Shown: positions 35,889 to 44,971 of the stretch, piece by piece
Layout: each line of letters opens with the position of its first letter
How positions within the stretch are numbered: the stretch's first letter is position 1
Origin: Fimbriiglobus ruber
Lineage (GTDB): Bacteria; Planctomycetota; Planctomycetia; Gemmatales; Gemmataceae
Assembly: GCF_002197845.1 (NCBI RefSeq)
Contig: NZ_NIDE01000001.1
Location: forward strand, 62,001-126,000
Direction: 5' to 3'
Length of the DNA stretch: 64,000 bases
The notes under the pieces: model-generated
Told to the model about the DNA's origin: nothing
Databases searched by the model: none
The model's input: only the letters and a program-made list of their open reading frames with translations
Made by a program: the position numbers and the translations under genes

Positions 35889-37067
35889 GTGCCGGATTCC
35901 GCGGACCCGACAGTTCCGACGACCAAAATCCGGCTCACGCGCACGGCCGCCGTCTGGTTCCTGGTGTCCGTCTTGCTCGCCGTCGTCGGGTGGTACAAGA
36001 CGATCAACTTGATTTTGCTGCTCGGCTATACGCTCGTCGCCTTGCTCGGTGTGAACGGATGGTTGGCGTGGCGGACGACCAGACGGGTCGCGGGCCGCCG
36101 TCACCCGGTGACGCCCGTATTTCCTGGGGAAGAAGCAGTCGCCACGAGCGATCTCACAAACTCGTCGCAATGGCCGGTGACCGCCAAGGTGACCGACCGC
36201 AGTCGCGACAAGGAGGTGGCCTGGTTGGTGACGCCAATTAGCCCGGGTGAGACGCTGCTCGTGACGGCCCGGTGGTCGTTTCCCGCCCGCGGACGGTACC
36301 CGCTCGGGCCGATGATGATCGACGCGTCGTACCCGTTCGGTGTCATTCACGCCACCCGCCCGATCGCCGAGCCGGGTTCCGTACTCGTCCTTCCGTCGAT
36401 CGGCCGGATCGACCTCGACATGTTCCGCCGGTGGCTGATCCGCGGCGGCGCGGGCGATGGCCAGTCCCGCCGCCCGGCGCGCGGGCCGGCGACCGGACGG
36501 GGCGACGTGCGGGGCGTGCGCCCGTACCGCGCGGGTGACGCCCCGCGCGACATCCACTGGAAAACGTCGGCCCGACGCAACCAGCTTCTCGTCCGCGAGT
36601 ACGACCGCCCCGAACCCCTGGATCTGGTCATCGCCGTCGACCCGTGGGCACCCGCGGGGGCGCCGGCGGTCGCTCTTCAAAGAGTCGAGTGGGTGTTGAG
36701 CCTGGCGGCCACGCTCGGTCGGGCCTGGTGTGAGTCCGACGATCCCGCCGACTTGACACTGATCGTTCCCGGTACCCCGCCCGTGATCCGAACGGGCCGC
36801 GGGACGCCCGCCTTTGTGCGTCACGCGTTCGAGTGTCTCGCCGAATTGTCGGGCACGCCGAACGTGCCGGTCGTCCCGCCCGGGCTCGCCCGCCGCCGAT
36901 CGAACCGTTCGGCCCGCCTGTTGGTGAGTACCCGTGCTGTCAGTCCGCTGGCAGCGGCCTTCCGATCGGGCGGAGTTCCGTTCTCGACGATCGATCCGAG
37001 TGCGGCGCCGGCGTGGTTCGTGCCGCCCCCCGAGGCCGCAGTCTCTGGCGGGCGCTGGTCTGGTTGA
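35889..37067 (+). CDS. DUF58 membrane protein
   Basis: About 392 residues; GTG 35889 is preferred because GAGGTGG is just upstream. Two membrane helices near the N-terminus (AAVWFLVSVLLAVVGWY, INLILLLGYTLVALLGVNGWL) precede a beta-rich region. The diagnostic DUF58 motif GDVRGVRPYRAGDAPRDIHW-K-TSARR and LLVREYDRP follow, and then a vWA-like segment PLDLVIAVDPWAP. Where a true vWA has DxSxS, this has DPWAP. Usually the partner of MoxR in the same cluster. Confidence 0.93.
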   Translation: MPDSADPTVPTTKIRLTRTAAVWFLVSVLLAVVGWYKTINLILLLGYTLVALLGVNGWLAWRTTRRVAGRRHPVTPVFPGEEAVATSDLTNSSQWPVTAKVTDRSRDKEVAWLVTPISPGETLLVTARWSFPARGRYPLGPMMIDASYPFGVIHATRPIAEPGSVLVLPSIGRIDLDMFRRWLIRGGAGDGQSRRPARGPATGRGDVRGVRPYRAGDAPRDIHWKTSARRNQLLVREYDRPEPLDLVIAVDPWAPAGAPAVALQRVEWVLSLAATLGRAWCESDDPADLTLIVPGTPPVIRTGRGTPAFVRHAFECLAELSGTPNVPVVPPGLARRRSNRSARLLVSTRAVSPLAAAFRSGGVPFSTIDPSAAPAWFVPPPEAAVSGGRWSG

Positions 37068-37269
37068 CCGGCGTGCGAGTCCCCGGTCGTTTCCGTCGTG
37101 ACCAGGTCCGCCAACTGGTCGGTACCGGCTGCTCGAATCCCGCTTAAATCGCGACGCGGATTTCAAACACGGCGAATATGATTGCTGATACAGCGGTCGG
37201 TTCGACGTTTGCCCGTGCCGTGTCGTGAGCTTTGATTTCCCGCACCCGGGACCGACCCGAGGGTCGCCG

Positions 37270-39597
37270 ATGCCGACGCATTTCACGTTCCGGCTCAGCA
37301 CGTATCTGACGCTCGCCCTGGCGTGTTTGTGCATGGGCTACAGCGAGTGGGAGTTCCTCCGCGAGGGCTCGGTCTGCGCCGGCATCGTGATCGTACTCTT
37401 GGCCGTGTCGTTCCGGACGGGATCGCGTTACGAACTGAGTCTTCGGTCGGCTAACCGGGTCGGGTTCGTGATCGGCTCGGTCGCCGCTTTGTGGCTCGCG
37501 TACCAGTTCGCGAACCGCCGGAGTCTGATCTACACCCTACCGTGGCCGGCTAGTTTGCTGCCATATCTGGCTCCGCTCATCATGGTCCTGATGCCCGCCA
37601 AGCTGTTCCGCCCGAAACACGTGGGCGACTGGTGGGCGATGCAGGGGATCGGGCTGGCCGGGGTCGGGCTGGCGAGTTCGATGGCCGAGGACGAAATGTT
37701 CGGCCTGTTGTTCGCCATGTACACGGTTGCCGCGGTGTGGAGTTTGACGCTCTTTTTCTTCCGCCGCGAGGCGGGCGAACTGCCCGCCGTCCCGAACACC
37801 ACGCCCGGTCCCGTCCCCGTCCTCGTGACGTCCGGGACCGGGACCGGTTTTCTCGGCCGCGCGCTCGGGTGGCTGGCCGTGGCCGCCGTGATCTCACTGC
37901 CGCTGTTCTTCGCGACCCCGCGGTCCGCGGCGGCCCGCTGGCGGTTCGTGAAGCCGCAGATCGAGACCGGGATGCCCGGCGACCAGACCGTCGACCTCGA
38001 CCGGACCGGCGAACTGCGGATCAACAGAGACGTCGCTTTCGAGGTGCGGGCCACCTACCCGGACGGTCGCCCGAAAGTGGACCTGAGCCCCGGCCAGCGG
38101 TGGCGCGGGGTGTCGTTCAACCAGTACACGAACGGGAAGTGGACGCGGGTGGACATGGTCCCCCTGATGCGATTCCCGCTTCAGCTGGGGCTCGCACGGC
38201 AGGCGTGGCCCGATTTCGGCCCGAGCGCGTACTACCTCGATTTTCGGCCGACGGTGCCCGGAGGCATCCCGGTCCTGGCCGACCCGGTCCTTTGGGAGCC
38301 CCGGCAGTCCGCCCCGGTCGCCACGGTCGTCGACGGGCACCCGCAATTCTGGCTACAGGACCGGGAAACGGTCTACCGTCTGGTCGGACAGGACGCCAGC
38401 CGACCCGTGACCGAATACCGGCAGAAGACGCGTCCGCCGTCGGCCGAAAACCCCGACCTCGGTCCGCCGTTCGAGCCGGCCGACACGCTGCCGGACGCCT
38501 TCCGCGAACGGTTCGCCATCTACCGTGCGGTCAACCTGCCGCGGGTCGGCGAGTGGACCCGCGAAATGTTACGGACCCGCGCTCAGACGGACGACCGCCT
38601 TCGCGCGGCGATCGCGCGGGCGGCCGACCGGAATCCGTTCGAGGTCGTCCCGGAAGATTACGAACTGATCGCCCGGGTCTGCGAAGCCCACCTCGCTCAC
38701 GCCGGGGGATACTCGTACACGCTCAAACTCCGCCGCGACGACCGCGACATGGACCCGATCGAGGAGTTTCTTCTCAAGACGAAAACGGGGCACTGCGAGC
38801 GGTTCGCCGCCGGCCTCGCCCTGATGCTACGGACCGTCGGCGTACCGGCGGTGTACGTCCTCGGGTACAAGGGTTTTGACACGGATGGCGACGGCACCTA
38901 TCTGATCCGCCAGGAACACGCCCACGCGTGGGTTGAAGTACTCGTCCGCCGGCCCGCGCCCCCGGACTACATCTTTCACCCCCGGACCGAACTCATCCCC
39001 GGGGCCCCGCGGTATGTCTGGCACTGGCTGAGTGTCGACCCAAACCCGGCGAGTGAGGAAGTCGAAACGGATCACGGAATGGGGGATTGGTTCTCGACCG
39101 TCCGGGCGACCGGGGCGGCGTTCTTCCTCGACTTCATCGTTGGGTATAACCCGGACCGCCGGAAAGAGGCGGCCGCCGCGATCGGCGATCTGTCGTCGCG
39201 GGGCGGCACCGTGGCCATCTTGGTCCTGGGGATCGTCATCCTCGGGTCGGCCGGCCGCTGGGTGTGGAAAAATCGGCACCGCGTGCGCGGCACCGGCGGG
39301 GACGACGGACCGGGCACGACCGGCTTACCCTGGTTCGACCGGTATCAGGCGATCCTGTCGGCACACGGACATTCTCTCGAATCGGGGGCCACCGTCCGCG
39401 AACACGCCGCGGCTGTTGCGGCCGCGCTTGCCGATAGTGCCGGAACCGCCGGTGCGGCGGACGTCCCGGTTACTGTGGCGAAGGCCTTCTATGCCGCCCG
39501 CTACGCCGGCCAACCGCCCGAAGTTGATGAACTGACCCGATTGGAGCGGGATCTTTCACGCCTGGAAAAGGCAATGCGAACGGCCCGCAAGGAGTAG
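37270..39597 (+). CDS. TgpA-like membrane transglutaminase
   Basis: About 775 residues from ATG 37270 (GAGGG about 8 bases upstream). About six membrane helices lie in the first 220 residues. A long extracytoplasmic region carries the transglutaminase core with Cys in TKTGHCERFAAGLALMLR, His in RQEHAHAWVEVLV and Asp in WLSVDPNP, the complete Cys-His-Asp triad. One more helix near 650 (GGTVAILVLGIVILGSAGRWVW) precedes a cytosolic DUF4129-like tail ending in coiled helices. With MoxR and DUF58 it forms a widespread three-gene cluster of unknown cell-envelope function. Confidence 0.94.
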   Translation: MPTHFTFRLSTYLTLALACLCMGYSEWEFLREGSVCAGIVIVLLAVSFRTGSRYELSLRSANRVGFVIGSVAALWLAYQFANRRSLIYTLPWPASLLPYLAPLIMVLMPAKLFRPKHVGDWWAMQGIGLAGVGLASSMAEDEMFGLLFAMYTVAAVWSLTLFFFRREAGELPAVPNTTPGPVPVLVTSGTGTGFLGRALGWLAVAAVISLPLFFATPRSAAARWRFVKPQIETGMPGDQTVDLDRTGELRINRDVAFEVRATYPDGRPKVDLSPGQRWRGVSFNQYTNGKWTRVDMVPLMRFPLQLGLARQAWPDFGPSAYYLDFRPTVPGGIPVLADPVLWEPRQSAPVATVVDGHPQFWLQDRETVYRLVGQDASRPVTEYRQKTRPPSAENPDLGPPFEPADTLPDAFRERFAIYRAVNLPRVGEWTREMLRTRAQTDDRLRAAIARAADRNPFEVVPEDYELIARVCEAHLAHAGGYSYTLKLRRDDRDMDPIEEFLLKTKTGHCERFAAGLALMLRTVGVPAVYVLGYKGFDTDGDGTYLIRQEHAHAWVEVLVRRPAPPDYIFHPRTELIPGAPRYVWHWLSVDPNPASEEVETDHGMGDWFSTVRATGAAFFLDFIVGYNPDRRKEAAAAIGDLSSRGGTVAILVLGIVILGSAGRWVWKNRHRVRGTGGDDGPGTTGLPWFDRYQAILSAHGHSLESGATVREHAAAVAAALADSAGTAGAADVPVTVAKAFYAARYAGQPPEVDELTRLERDLSRLEKAMRTARKE

Positions 39598-39650
39598 CGG
39601 CCTGGCCGCGAAGGTTTGACGAACAGCGGTCGCCTCACTGGAGTGATTCC

Positions 39651-40229
39651 GTGCCCACACTCATCCCCCGACTGACCGCCGCGGACACTATTCTCGTTGT
39701 CGTCGACGTGCAGGATAAATTGCTGGCCAAGATGCCGACCGCCGGGGTGTTGGTGCGGAACGTCGAGTTTCTGTTGGATGCCGCCAATCTTCTCGCGGTT
39801 CCCGCCGTCGGGACCGAGCAGTATCCGAAGGGGCTGGGGCCGACCGCGGCCGGAATCGCAGCCCGGCTGCCGGGCGGTTTCCTGGCCAAGACCGCGTTCA
39901 GTTGCTGCGGGGCGGCGGGCTTCCTCGCGGACCTCAGGGGACGAGAGCGGCCGAACGTCGTACTGGCCGGGATGGAGGCCCACGTTTGCGTCGCGCACAC
40001 GGCCCTAGACCTGCTCGAAGCCGGGTTCCGGGTGTTCCTACCGGTCGACGCGATCGCGAGCCGGGCCGCCCTCGACGCCGACACCGCCGTCCGCCGGCTG
40101 GAACGGGCCGGTGCGGTCCCGACGACGGCCGAGGCGGTCGTGTTCGAGTGGGTTGGAGACGCGGCGCACCCACAGTTCAAGGCAATTAGTAAACTAATCG
40201 TCGGGCGGGCGACCCCGGGCTCCGATTGA
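39651..40229 (+). CDS. Isochorismatase-family cysteine hydrolase
   Basis: A 192-residue protein with the Asp-Lys-Cys triad of the family: Asp in VVVDVQDKL (about 19), Lys in GGFLAKTAFSC (about 80) and Cys in GMEAHVCVAHTALDL (about 112). The cis-peptide-adjacent sequence and size fit YcaC-like hydrolases. The start is GTG 39651 with GGAG about 8 bases upstream. The substrate is unknown; it may be read through from the transglutaminase gene 53 bases upstream. Confidence 0.92.
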   Translation: MPTLIPRLTAADTILVVVDVQDKLLAKMPTAGVLVRNVEFLLDAANLLAVPAVGTEQYPKGLGPTAAGIAARLPGGFLAKTAFSCCGAAGFLADLRGRERPNVVLAGMEAHVCVAHTALDLLEAGFRVFLPVDAIASRAALDADTAVRRLERAGAVPTTAEAVVFEWVGDAAHPQFKAISKLIVGRATPGSD

Positions 40230-40273
40230 TCGCGCCGCGACCTGCCCCGTGACTTCTGACTCCTGGTGTATTG

Positions 40274-41452
40274 ATGTCCCTCCCCGGCCAGCTGACCCCG
40301 TCCCCCCGCCTGCTCCTCGGTCCCGGCCCCAGCGACGCGCACCCGCGGGTTCTGACCGCGATGACCACGCCTCTGCTGGGTCACCTGGACCCGCAATTCC
40401 TGCAAATCATGACCGAAACGCAGGAAATGCTCCGGCAGGTATTCCGAACCAAGAACCGGCTCACCTTCCCCGTCTCCGCGACCGGGACGGCCGGAATGGA
40501 GACGTGCTTGGTCAACCTGATCGAGCACGGGGACAAGGCGGTCGTCTGCACGATGGGCTACTTCGGCAACCGCCTCGTCGAGATCGCGGGCCGGGCCGGC
40601 GCGGACGTCACAGTTATGCAGCAGACGTGGGGCCAGGTCTTCGACATCAACCAGATTCGAGAAAAGCTCAAGGAAGTCCGGCCGAAGGTTCTCGCCATTG
40701 TTCACGCGGAAACGTCGACTGGGGCGTGGCAGCCGATCGAGCAGCTCGGCAAATTGTGCCACGAATTCGGTACGCTCCTGGTCGTCGACTGCGTGACCTC
40801 GCTCGGCTGTACCCAGCTCGAAGTCGACGCGTGGGAACTGGACGCCGTGTTCAGTTGCTCGCAGAAGGGCCTGGGCTGCCCGCCGGGGCTCGCCCCGGTG
40901 ACGTTCAGCGAGCGGGCGATCGCGGCCCTCAAGGGGCGGAAGACCAAGGTCCAGAGTTGGTATCTGGACATGAGCCTGATCGAGAGCTACTGGGGCGGTG
41001 ACCGTGCGTACCACCACACGGCCCCGATCTCGATGGTGTACGCGATCCGCGAAGGGCTCCGCATCGTTCTCGAAGAGGGCCTGGAAGCCCGCTGGGACCG
41101 GCACCTGAAGAATCACAAGGCGTTGAAGGCCGGCTTGCTCGCTCTGGGCTTGAAATACACAGCCGCCGAAGGGCACCAACTCCCGCAACTCAACGCGGTC
41201 CGCATCCCGGACGGTCTGGACGACGCGGCTGGGCGGAAACTGTTGCTGAACGAGTTCGGCATCGAGATCGGCGGCGGGCTCGGCGACTTGAAGGGCAAGG
41301 CGTGGCGCATCGGCCTGATGGGGTACAACAGCAAGCCGTCGAGCGTCATGCTCGTCCTCGCCGCCTTGGAGCAAGTCCTCACGAAAATGGGCGCCAAGGT
41401 CGAGCCGGGCGCCGGCGTCGCCGCGGCTTCAAAGGTGTACGTATCCGGTTGA
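40274..41452 (+). CDS. Class V aminotransferase (alanine/serine-glyoxylate type)
   Basis: About 392 residues from ATG 40274. Fold-type I PLP enzyme with LLGPGPSDAHPRVLTAM at the N-terminus, FPVSATGTAGMETCLVNL (phosphate cup), VVDCVTSLGC (PLP-binding Asp) and the Schiff-base Lys in SCSQKGLGCPPGL. The C-terminal domain has LLNEFGIEIGGGLGDLKGKAWRIGLMGYN, carrying the substrate-carboxylate Arg. It resembles alanine-glyoxylate or serine-glyoxylate transaminases; I cannot separate the two. Confidence 0.93.
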   Translation: MSLPGQLTPSPRLLLGPGPSDAHPRVLTAMTTPLLGHLDPQFLQIMTETQEMLRQVFRTKNRLTFPVSATGTAGMETCLVNLIEHGDKAVVCTMGYFGNRLVEIAGRAGADVTVMQQTWGQVFDINQIREKLKEVRPKVLAIVHAETSTGAWQPIEQLGKLCHEFGTLLVVDCVTSLGCTQLEVDAWELDAVFSCSQKGLGCPPGLAPVTFSERAIAALKGRKTKVQSWYLDMSLIESYWGGDRAYHHTAPISMVYAIREGLRIVLEEGLEARWDRHLKNHKALKAGLLALGLKYTAAEGHQLPQLNAVRIPDGLDDAAGRKLLLNEFGIEIGGGLGDLKGKAWRIGLMGYNSKPSSVMLVLAALEQVLTKMGAKVEPGAGVAAASKVYVSG

Positions 41453-41498
41453 CCGGACGTTGAGTTTTCGGCTCTTACGCTGGAAGCGTTACAGAAGA

Positions 41499-41527
41499 GC
41501 CCGGGGTTCGCGGAGCGTACCCCGGGC
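41499..41527 (+). terminator. Weak hairpin after the aminotransferase gene
   Basis: A 9-bp stem (GCCCGGGGT / ACCCCGGGC) with an 11-base loop, 46 bases after the stop codon. There is no T-tract, so it may be a pause or Rho-dependent site rather than an intrinsic terminator. Confidence 0.4.
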
Positions 41528-41622
41528 GGCCGAGTGTCTGGCATTTCCCCGGCGTGCGCCTTGTGTAAGTCTGTTTTTGTCAACGTTAGCGGCGGCTTGG
41601 GCGAATGCGCGGAGGGGTCGTT

Positions 41623-42732
41623 GTGAAAATGCTCAAACAGATCGAAATTGAAGGGTACAGGTCGATTAAGGCCGTCAGTCTCGAACTCCGCTCACTCAAC
41701 ATTTTCATCGGGCCGAACGGCGCAGGAAAGAGCAATTTCGTTTCATTCTTCAAGATGCTTGCCGAAATGATGGGCAGCCGGCTCCAACAGTACATCGGCA
41801 CGTCAGGTCGCGGACAGGCGATTCTCCACTACGGCCCGAAGGCGACCCGACAGTTACTGGGCCGACTGGAATTTCAGGTGGATAACGGGACGGATCGGTA
41901 CACCGCCCGGTTCGCTCACGCGGCCGGCGACACCCTGGTTTTCGCAGAAGAAACGCTCGCGTCCTATCAGACCGGGTTTGAAAACCCGAAGACTGTATCG
42001 CTGGGGGCTGGGCACGCGGAAACGCGGCTCGACGAGGAAGCGGGCTCCGGCGACCCGACCGCCAAGGCCATCCGCGACCTGCTCAACCGGTGTCGCGTTT
42101 ACCATTTCCACGACACGTCCGCGTCTGCCCGGGTGCGCCAGCACTGCTTCATTCACGACAACCGCTTGCTGATGTCCGACGCGGGGAATCTTGCGGCCGT
42201 GCTCTACGCGTACCGTAGTCAGGCGAAGGTCGCATATCGTCGCATCGTCACGACCGTCAAAAAGATCGTACCCGAGTTCGACGACTTCGACCTTGAGCCG
42301 AGCCGCCTTAACCCGAACGAAATACTCCTCAACTGGCGGAAGAGGGACCGGGATTACCTGTTCGGTCCGCACCAACTTTCAGACGGTTCTCTCCGGGCGA
42401 TAGCGATCTGCACACTGTTTCTTCAACCCGAATACGATCTGCCTGGTGTCATCGTAATCGACGAGCCCGAGTTGGGGTTGCACCCTCATGCCCTGGAAAT
42501 CATCGCCGGCTTGATCCGGGCCGCCGCGACGACCACCCAAGTGATCGCGGCCACACAGTCCCAAACGTTCCTGAATTTTTTCGATCCGGATGAGATCATC
42601 ACCGTCGAAACTCAAGGCGGAAAATCATTGTTCCGCCGACTGGAACCCGCCCAACTCAAGGATTGGCTGGAGGACTACTCGATCGGCGACTTGTGGCAAC
42701 GGAACGTCCTGGGCGGGGGGCCGCTGCCGTGA
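41623..42732 (+). CDS. AAA_21-type ATPase (OLD/RecF-like), probable defence module subunit
   Basis: About 369 residues. GTG 41623 has GGAGGGG 5 bases upstream; ATG 41605 and 41629 are alternatives. ABC/SMC-like ATPase features: IEGYRSIKAVSLEL, Walker A GPNGAGKSN, signature-like LSDGSLRAIAICTLF, Walker B VIVIDEPELGLHPHALE and the H-loop-like ATQSQTFLNFF. A single insert separates the two halves, without a long coiled coil. It overlaps the DUF4276 gene by 4 bases. AAA ATPases of this type paired with a small nuclease-like protein are common in anti-phage systems; that function is inferred here. Confidence 0.92.
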   Translation: MKMLKQIEIEGYRSIKAVSLELRSLNIFIGPNGAGKSNFVSFFKMLAEMMGSRLQQYIGTSGRGQAILHYGPKATRQLLGRLEFQVDNGTDRYTARFAHAAGDTLVFAEETLASYQTGFENPKTVSLGAGHAETRLDEEAGSGDPTAKAIRDLLNRCRVYHFHDTSASARVRQHCFIHDNRLLMSDAGNLAAVLYAYRSQAKVAYRRIVTTVKKIVPEFDDFDLEPSRLNPNEILLNWRKRDRDYLFGPHQLSDGSLRAIAICTLFLQPEYDLPGVIVIDEPELGLHPHALEIIAGLIRAAATTTQVIAATQSQTFLNFFDPDEIITVETQGGKSLFRRLEPAQLKDWLEDYSIGDLWQRNVLGGGPLP

Positions 42733-43421
42733 AGCAGTTGAACGTCTTTTGCGAAGGGCAGACGGAACAGGCGTTCTGCGACCAGGTACTTCGACCCCAC
42801 CTCTTTCCAGCCAGCGACGGGATTGTTCACACGTTGGCGGTCGGTGAAAAGGACCACCACCACGTTTACGGCCTCGGTCGCAAAACGAAATACGAGCGGG
42901 TCCGGAAGTTTATCCACAACACGATCAAGCAGCGAGGAGGACGAAACGTCTACTTTACGACGCTGTTCGACCTATACGCCCTGCCGTCGGATTTTCCCGG
43001 GAAGGCCGTAAACGTCAGGGACGTGGTCAACCCGACGCCGTACGTCCTGGCGCTGCAGCAAGCGCTCGAAGACGACATCGGCTACCACCGTTTCATCGCC
43101 CACCTGCAGCTTTATGAATACGAGACCATGTTGTTTACCGACCCCGACGCGTTCGCCGTCGCGTTCGAGGATTGTGAAGTGGAAATCGGGCAGTTGAAGG
43201 TGATCGTGTCTTCGGAACACAGTATCGAACATATCAACGACGGCCGGGAAACCGCACCTTCGAAACGGATCATCGGCGTGTTCCCCGAATACGCGGGGTG
43301 GACGACGACGGCCGGGCCGGATATCGCCGAGTTCATTGGGGTCGCCAAGATTCGTGCGGCCTGCCCGCACTTCGATCGCTGGCTCGTCCGGTTGGAAAGT
43401 ATCCCGTGGGAAATGGCGTAG
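42729..43421 (+). CDS. DUF4276 protein, partner of the AAA_21 ATPase
   Basis: About 230 residues starting with GTG 42729 inside the stop region of the ATPase gene (GTGA overlap). The N-terminus LNVFCEGQTEQAFCDQVLRPHL has the E-G-x-T-E motif typical of DUF4276 and reminiscent of the TOPRIM glutamate of OLD-like nucleases. LQLYEYETMLFTDPDAFA is the second family block, with an acidic cluster. Such proteins are nearly always encoded after an AAA ATPase. A toxic or nuclease effector role controlled by the ATPase is inference. Confidence 0.88.
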   Translation: MKQLNVFCEGQTEQAFCDQVLRPHLFPASDGIVHTLAVGEKDHHHVYGLGRKTKYERVRKFIHNTIKQRGGRNVYFTTLFDLYALPSDFPGKAVNVRDVVNPTPYVLALQQALEDDIGYHRFIAHLQLYEYETMLFTDPDAFAVAFEDCEVEIGQLKVIVSSEHSIEHINDGRETAPSKRIIGVFPEYAGWTTTAGPDIAEFIGVAKIRAACPHFDRWLVRLESIPWEMA

Positions 43422-43467
43422 ACGCGTCCGTCTTTCCGGCGATCTCTGGTCCGATCACGCTACAAGC

Positions 43468-43502
43468 AAGGTGTGGGGGCGGATGATCCGCCCCCACACC
43501 TT
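43468..43502. terminator. Bidirectional hairpin terminator
   Basis: A 17-bp perfect palindromic stem (AAGGTGTGGGGGCGGAT and its complement) lies between the convergent DUF4276 and surface-protein genes, 47 bases after one stop and 24 bases from the other. Arms begin with AA/TT only, so the T-tract is short. Confidence 0.7.
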
Positions 43503-43525
43503 CCGTTACGTCTCGTCGCCGGTGT

Positions 43526-44971
43526 CTACCACCGCCACCCGGAGAACGGCCCGCCGCCCAGCGGCCCGCCGTTGCCGAGCCCGCTGGAAGAACCACTCGA
43601 CACGCGAATGCTCGCAGTTCCCGTTAAGGTCGACGTGGTCGTGTCGGTCGCGGTGATCGTCTGGGTGCCCGACGTCGCGAACGTCGCGGTGAAGACGTGG
43701 ACCCCCTGGTCGTCCGCGGTAAACGTGTAGTCGGCCGGGACCGAGGCGCCTGTGGCGGTGTCGGTCGTCGTGAAGTGAACCGTGCCCGTGTAGTTTTGTA
43801 CGGGTTGGTTGTTCATGTCGAGGGCCACGACGGCGAACTGGGTCGCCGTGCCGGTCGTGGCTCGCCCCTGGGCCACGACCGCGAAGTGGGTCGCCACTTG
43901 CGTCGCGTTGACGCTGATCGTCGTCGACCCGGTGATGGACGAGGTGGTCGTGTCGGTCGCGGTGATCGTGTCACTGCCGGTCGCTGACGGGGTGACCGTG
44001 AAGACGTGGTAACCGTTATCGCTCGAAGTGAACGTGTAGTTCGCCGGGAGCGAGTCGCTGGAACCCGTACTCGTAAAGCTGACCGTCCCGGTGTAGTTCG
44101 TGACGATGTGGTTGGACGCGTCCAGGGCCGCGACCACGATCTTCGTGGGTTCGTTCGCGTAGGCCGACGGCTGGCTGACTACGATCAGGTGCGTGGCGGT
44201 CGGGGCGGCGTTCACGTTGACGGTCGCCGACCCGGTGATCGACGAGGTCGTCGAATCGGTCGCGGTGATCGTCTGTGATCCGGTCGTCGCGAGCGTCGCG
44301 GTGAACTCGTGGGCGCCCCGGTCGTCCGCCGTGAAGGTGTAGGTCGACGCCGAGAGGGTGCCGGCCGAATCGGACGTCGTGAGCGTGACGGTGCCGGTGT
44401 AATCCGCTACCCGCCGGTTGTTCGCGTCCAGCGCGACGACGATGAAGTCGCTCGACTGGCCGGCCTCGGCCTGCGACCGCGCGATCACCGCGAAGTGCGT
44501 CGCCACCTGGGCGCCGTCGACCGTCACCGAGGCGGACCCGGTGATCGACGCGGTCGTCGTGTCGGTCGCCGTGATCGTCTCGCTCCCGGTCGCACTCGGG
44601 GTTTCCGTGAACAGGTGGAACCCGTGGTCGTCGCTGGTGAACGTGTAGTCGGCCGGCAGTGTCGCGCTACCGTCCGAACTCGTGAAGTGGACGGTTCCCG
44701 TGTAGTTCGAGACCGGGCGGTTCGACGCGTCGAGCGCGACGACTTCGATCGGGGTCGTCGCCCCGACCTGGGTCGATTCCGGCGTAATGACCAGAAAATG
44801 GGTGGCCGTGTCCGAAGTATCCGACGTGAGCCAGAACGGCGACGCGCTGGGCGCGAGGCGGTCGGTCAGGGGTTCGAGAGACAGGCGGGTGGAAGTTCTG
44901 TTTCCAGATGATTTTTGTACAATAGTCTTAGTTTTAAAGCGCATCGCTTTCTTCCAGAGTGAGAAAATCAT
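43526..44971 (-). CDS. Surface protein of four tandem Ig-like repeats
   Basis: 481 residues from ATG 44971 (GGAG upstream); ATG 44944 with GGAAG upstream gives 472. The N-terminal RLSLEPLTDRLAPSA is a motif seen at the start of many large planctomycete surface and secreted proteins. It is followed by four repeats of about 98 residues starting ATHFxVI. Each contains the sequences VVALDASNxxVxNYTGTVxFT, YTFTxDDxGxHxFT and TGSxTITATDTTTxSITGSA. They are Ig-like folds of the Big/invasin kind. The C-terminus is a Gly/Ser-rich tail (GLGNGGPLGGGPF). Few charged residues and high Thr content suggest an extracellular adhesive or structural role. Confidence 0.88.
   Translation of the reverse strand: MIFSLWKKAMRFKTKTIVQKSSGNRTSTRLSLEPLTDRLAPSASPFWLTSDTSDTATHFLVITPESTQVGATTPIEVVALDASNRPVSNYTGTVHFTSSDGSATLPADYTFTSDDHGFHLFTETPSATGSETITATDTTTASITGSASVTVDGAQVATHFAVIARSQAEAGQSSDFIVVALDANNRRVADYTGTVTLTTSDSAGTLSASTYTFTADDRGAHEFTATLATTGSQTITATDSTTSSITGSATVNVNAAPTATHLIVVSQPSAYANEPTKIVVAALDASNHIVTNYTGTVSFTSTGSSDSLPANYTFTSSDNGYHVFTVTPSATGSDTITATDTTTSSITGSTTISVNATQVATHFAVVAQGRATTGTATQFAVVALDMNNQPVQNYTGTVHFTTTDTATGASVPADYTFTADDQGVHVFTATFATSGTQTITATDTTTSTLTGTASIRVSSGSSSGLGNGGPLGGGPFSGWRW

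Noticed and set aside
39635-41374. Open frame of 579 codons on the minus strand
   Set aside because: It lies opposite the isochorismatase-family and class V aminotransferase genes, both with complete catalytic motifs; its translation is Arg/Gln-rich without domains, as expected from a high-GC shadow frame.
43600-44800. Regularly spaced direct repeats resembling an array
   Set aside because: They are about 295 bp apart, stay in frame and encode Ig-like domains, so this is a repetitive protein gene and not a CRISPR array.
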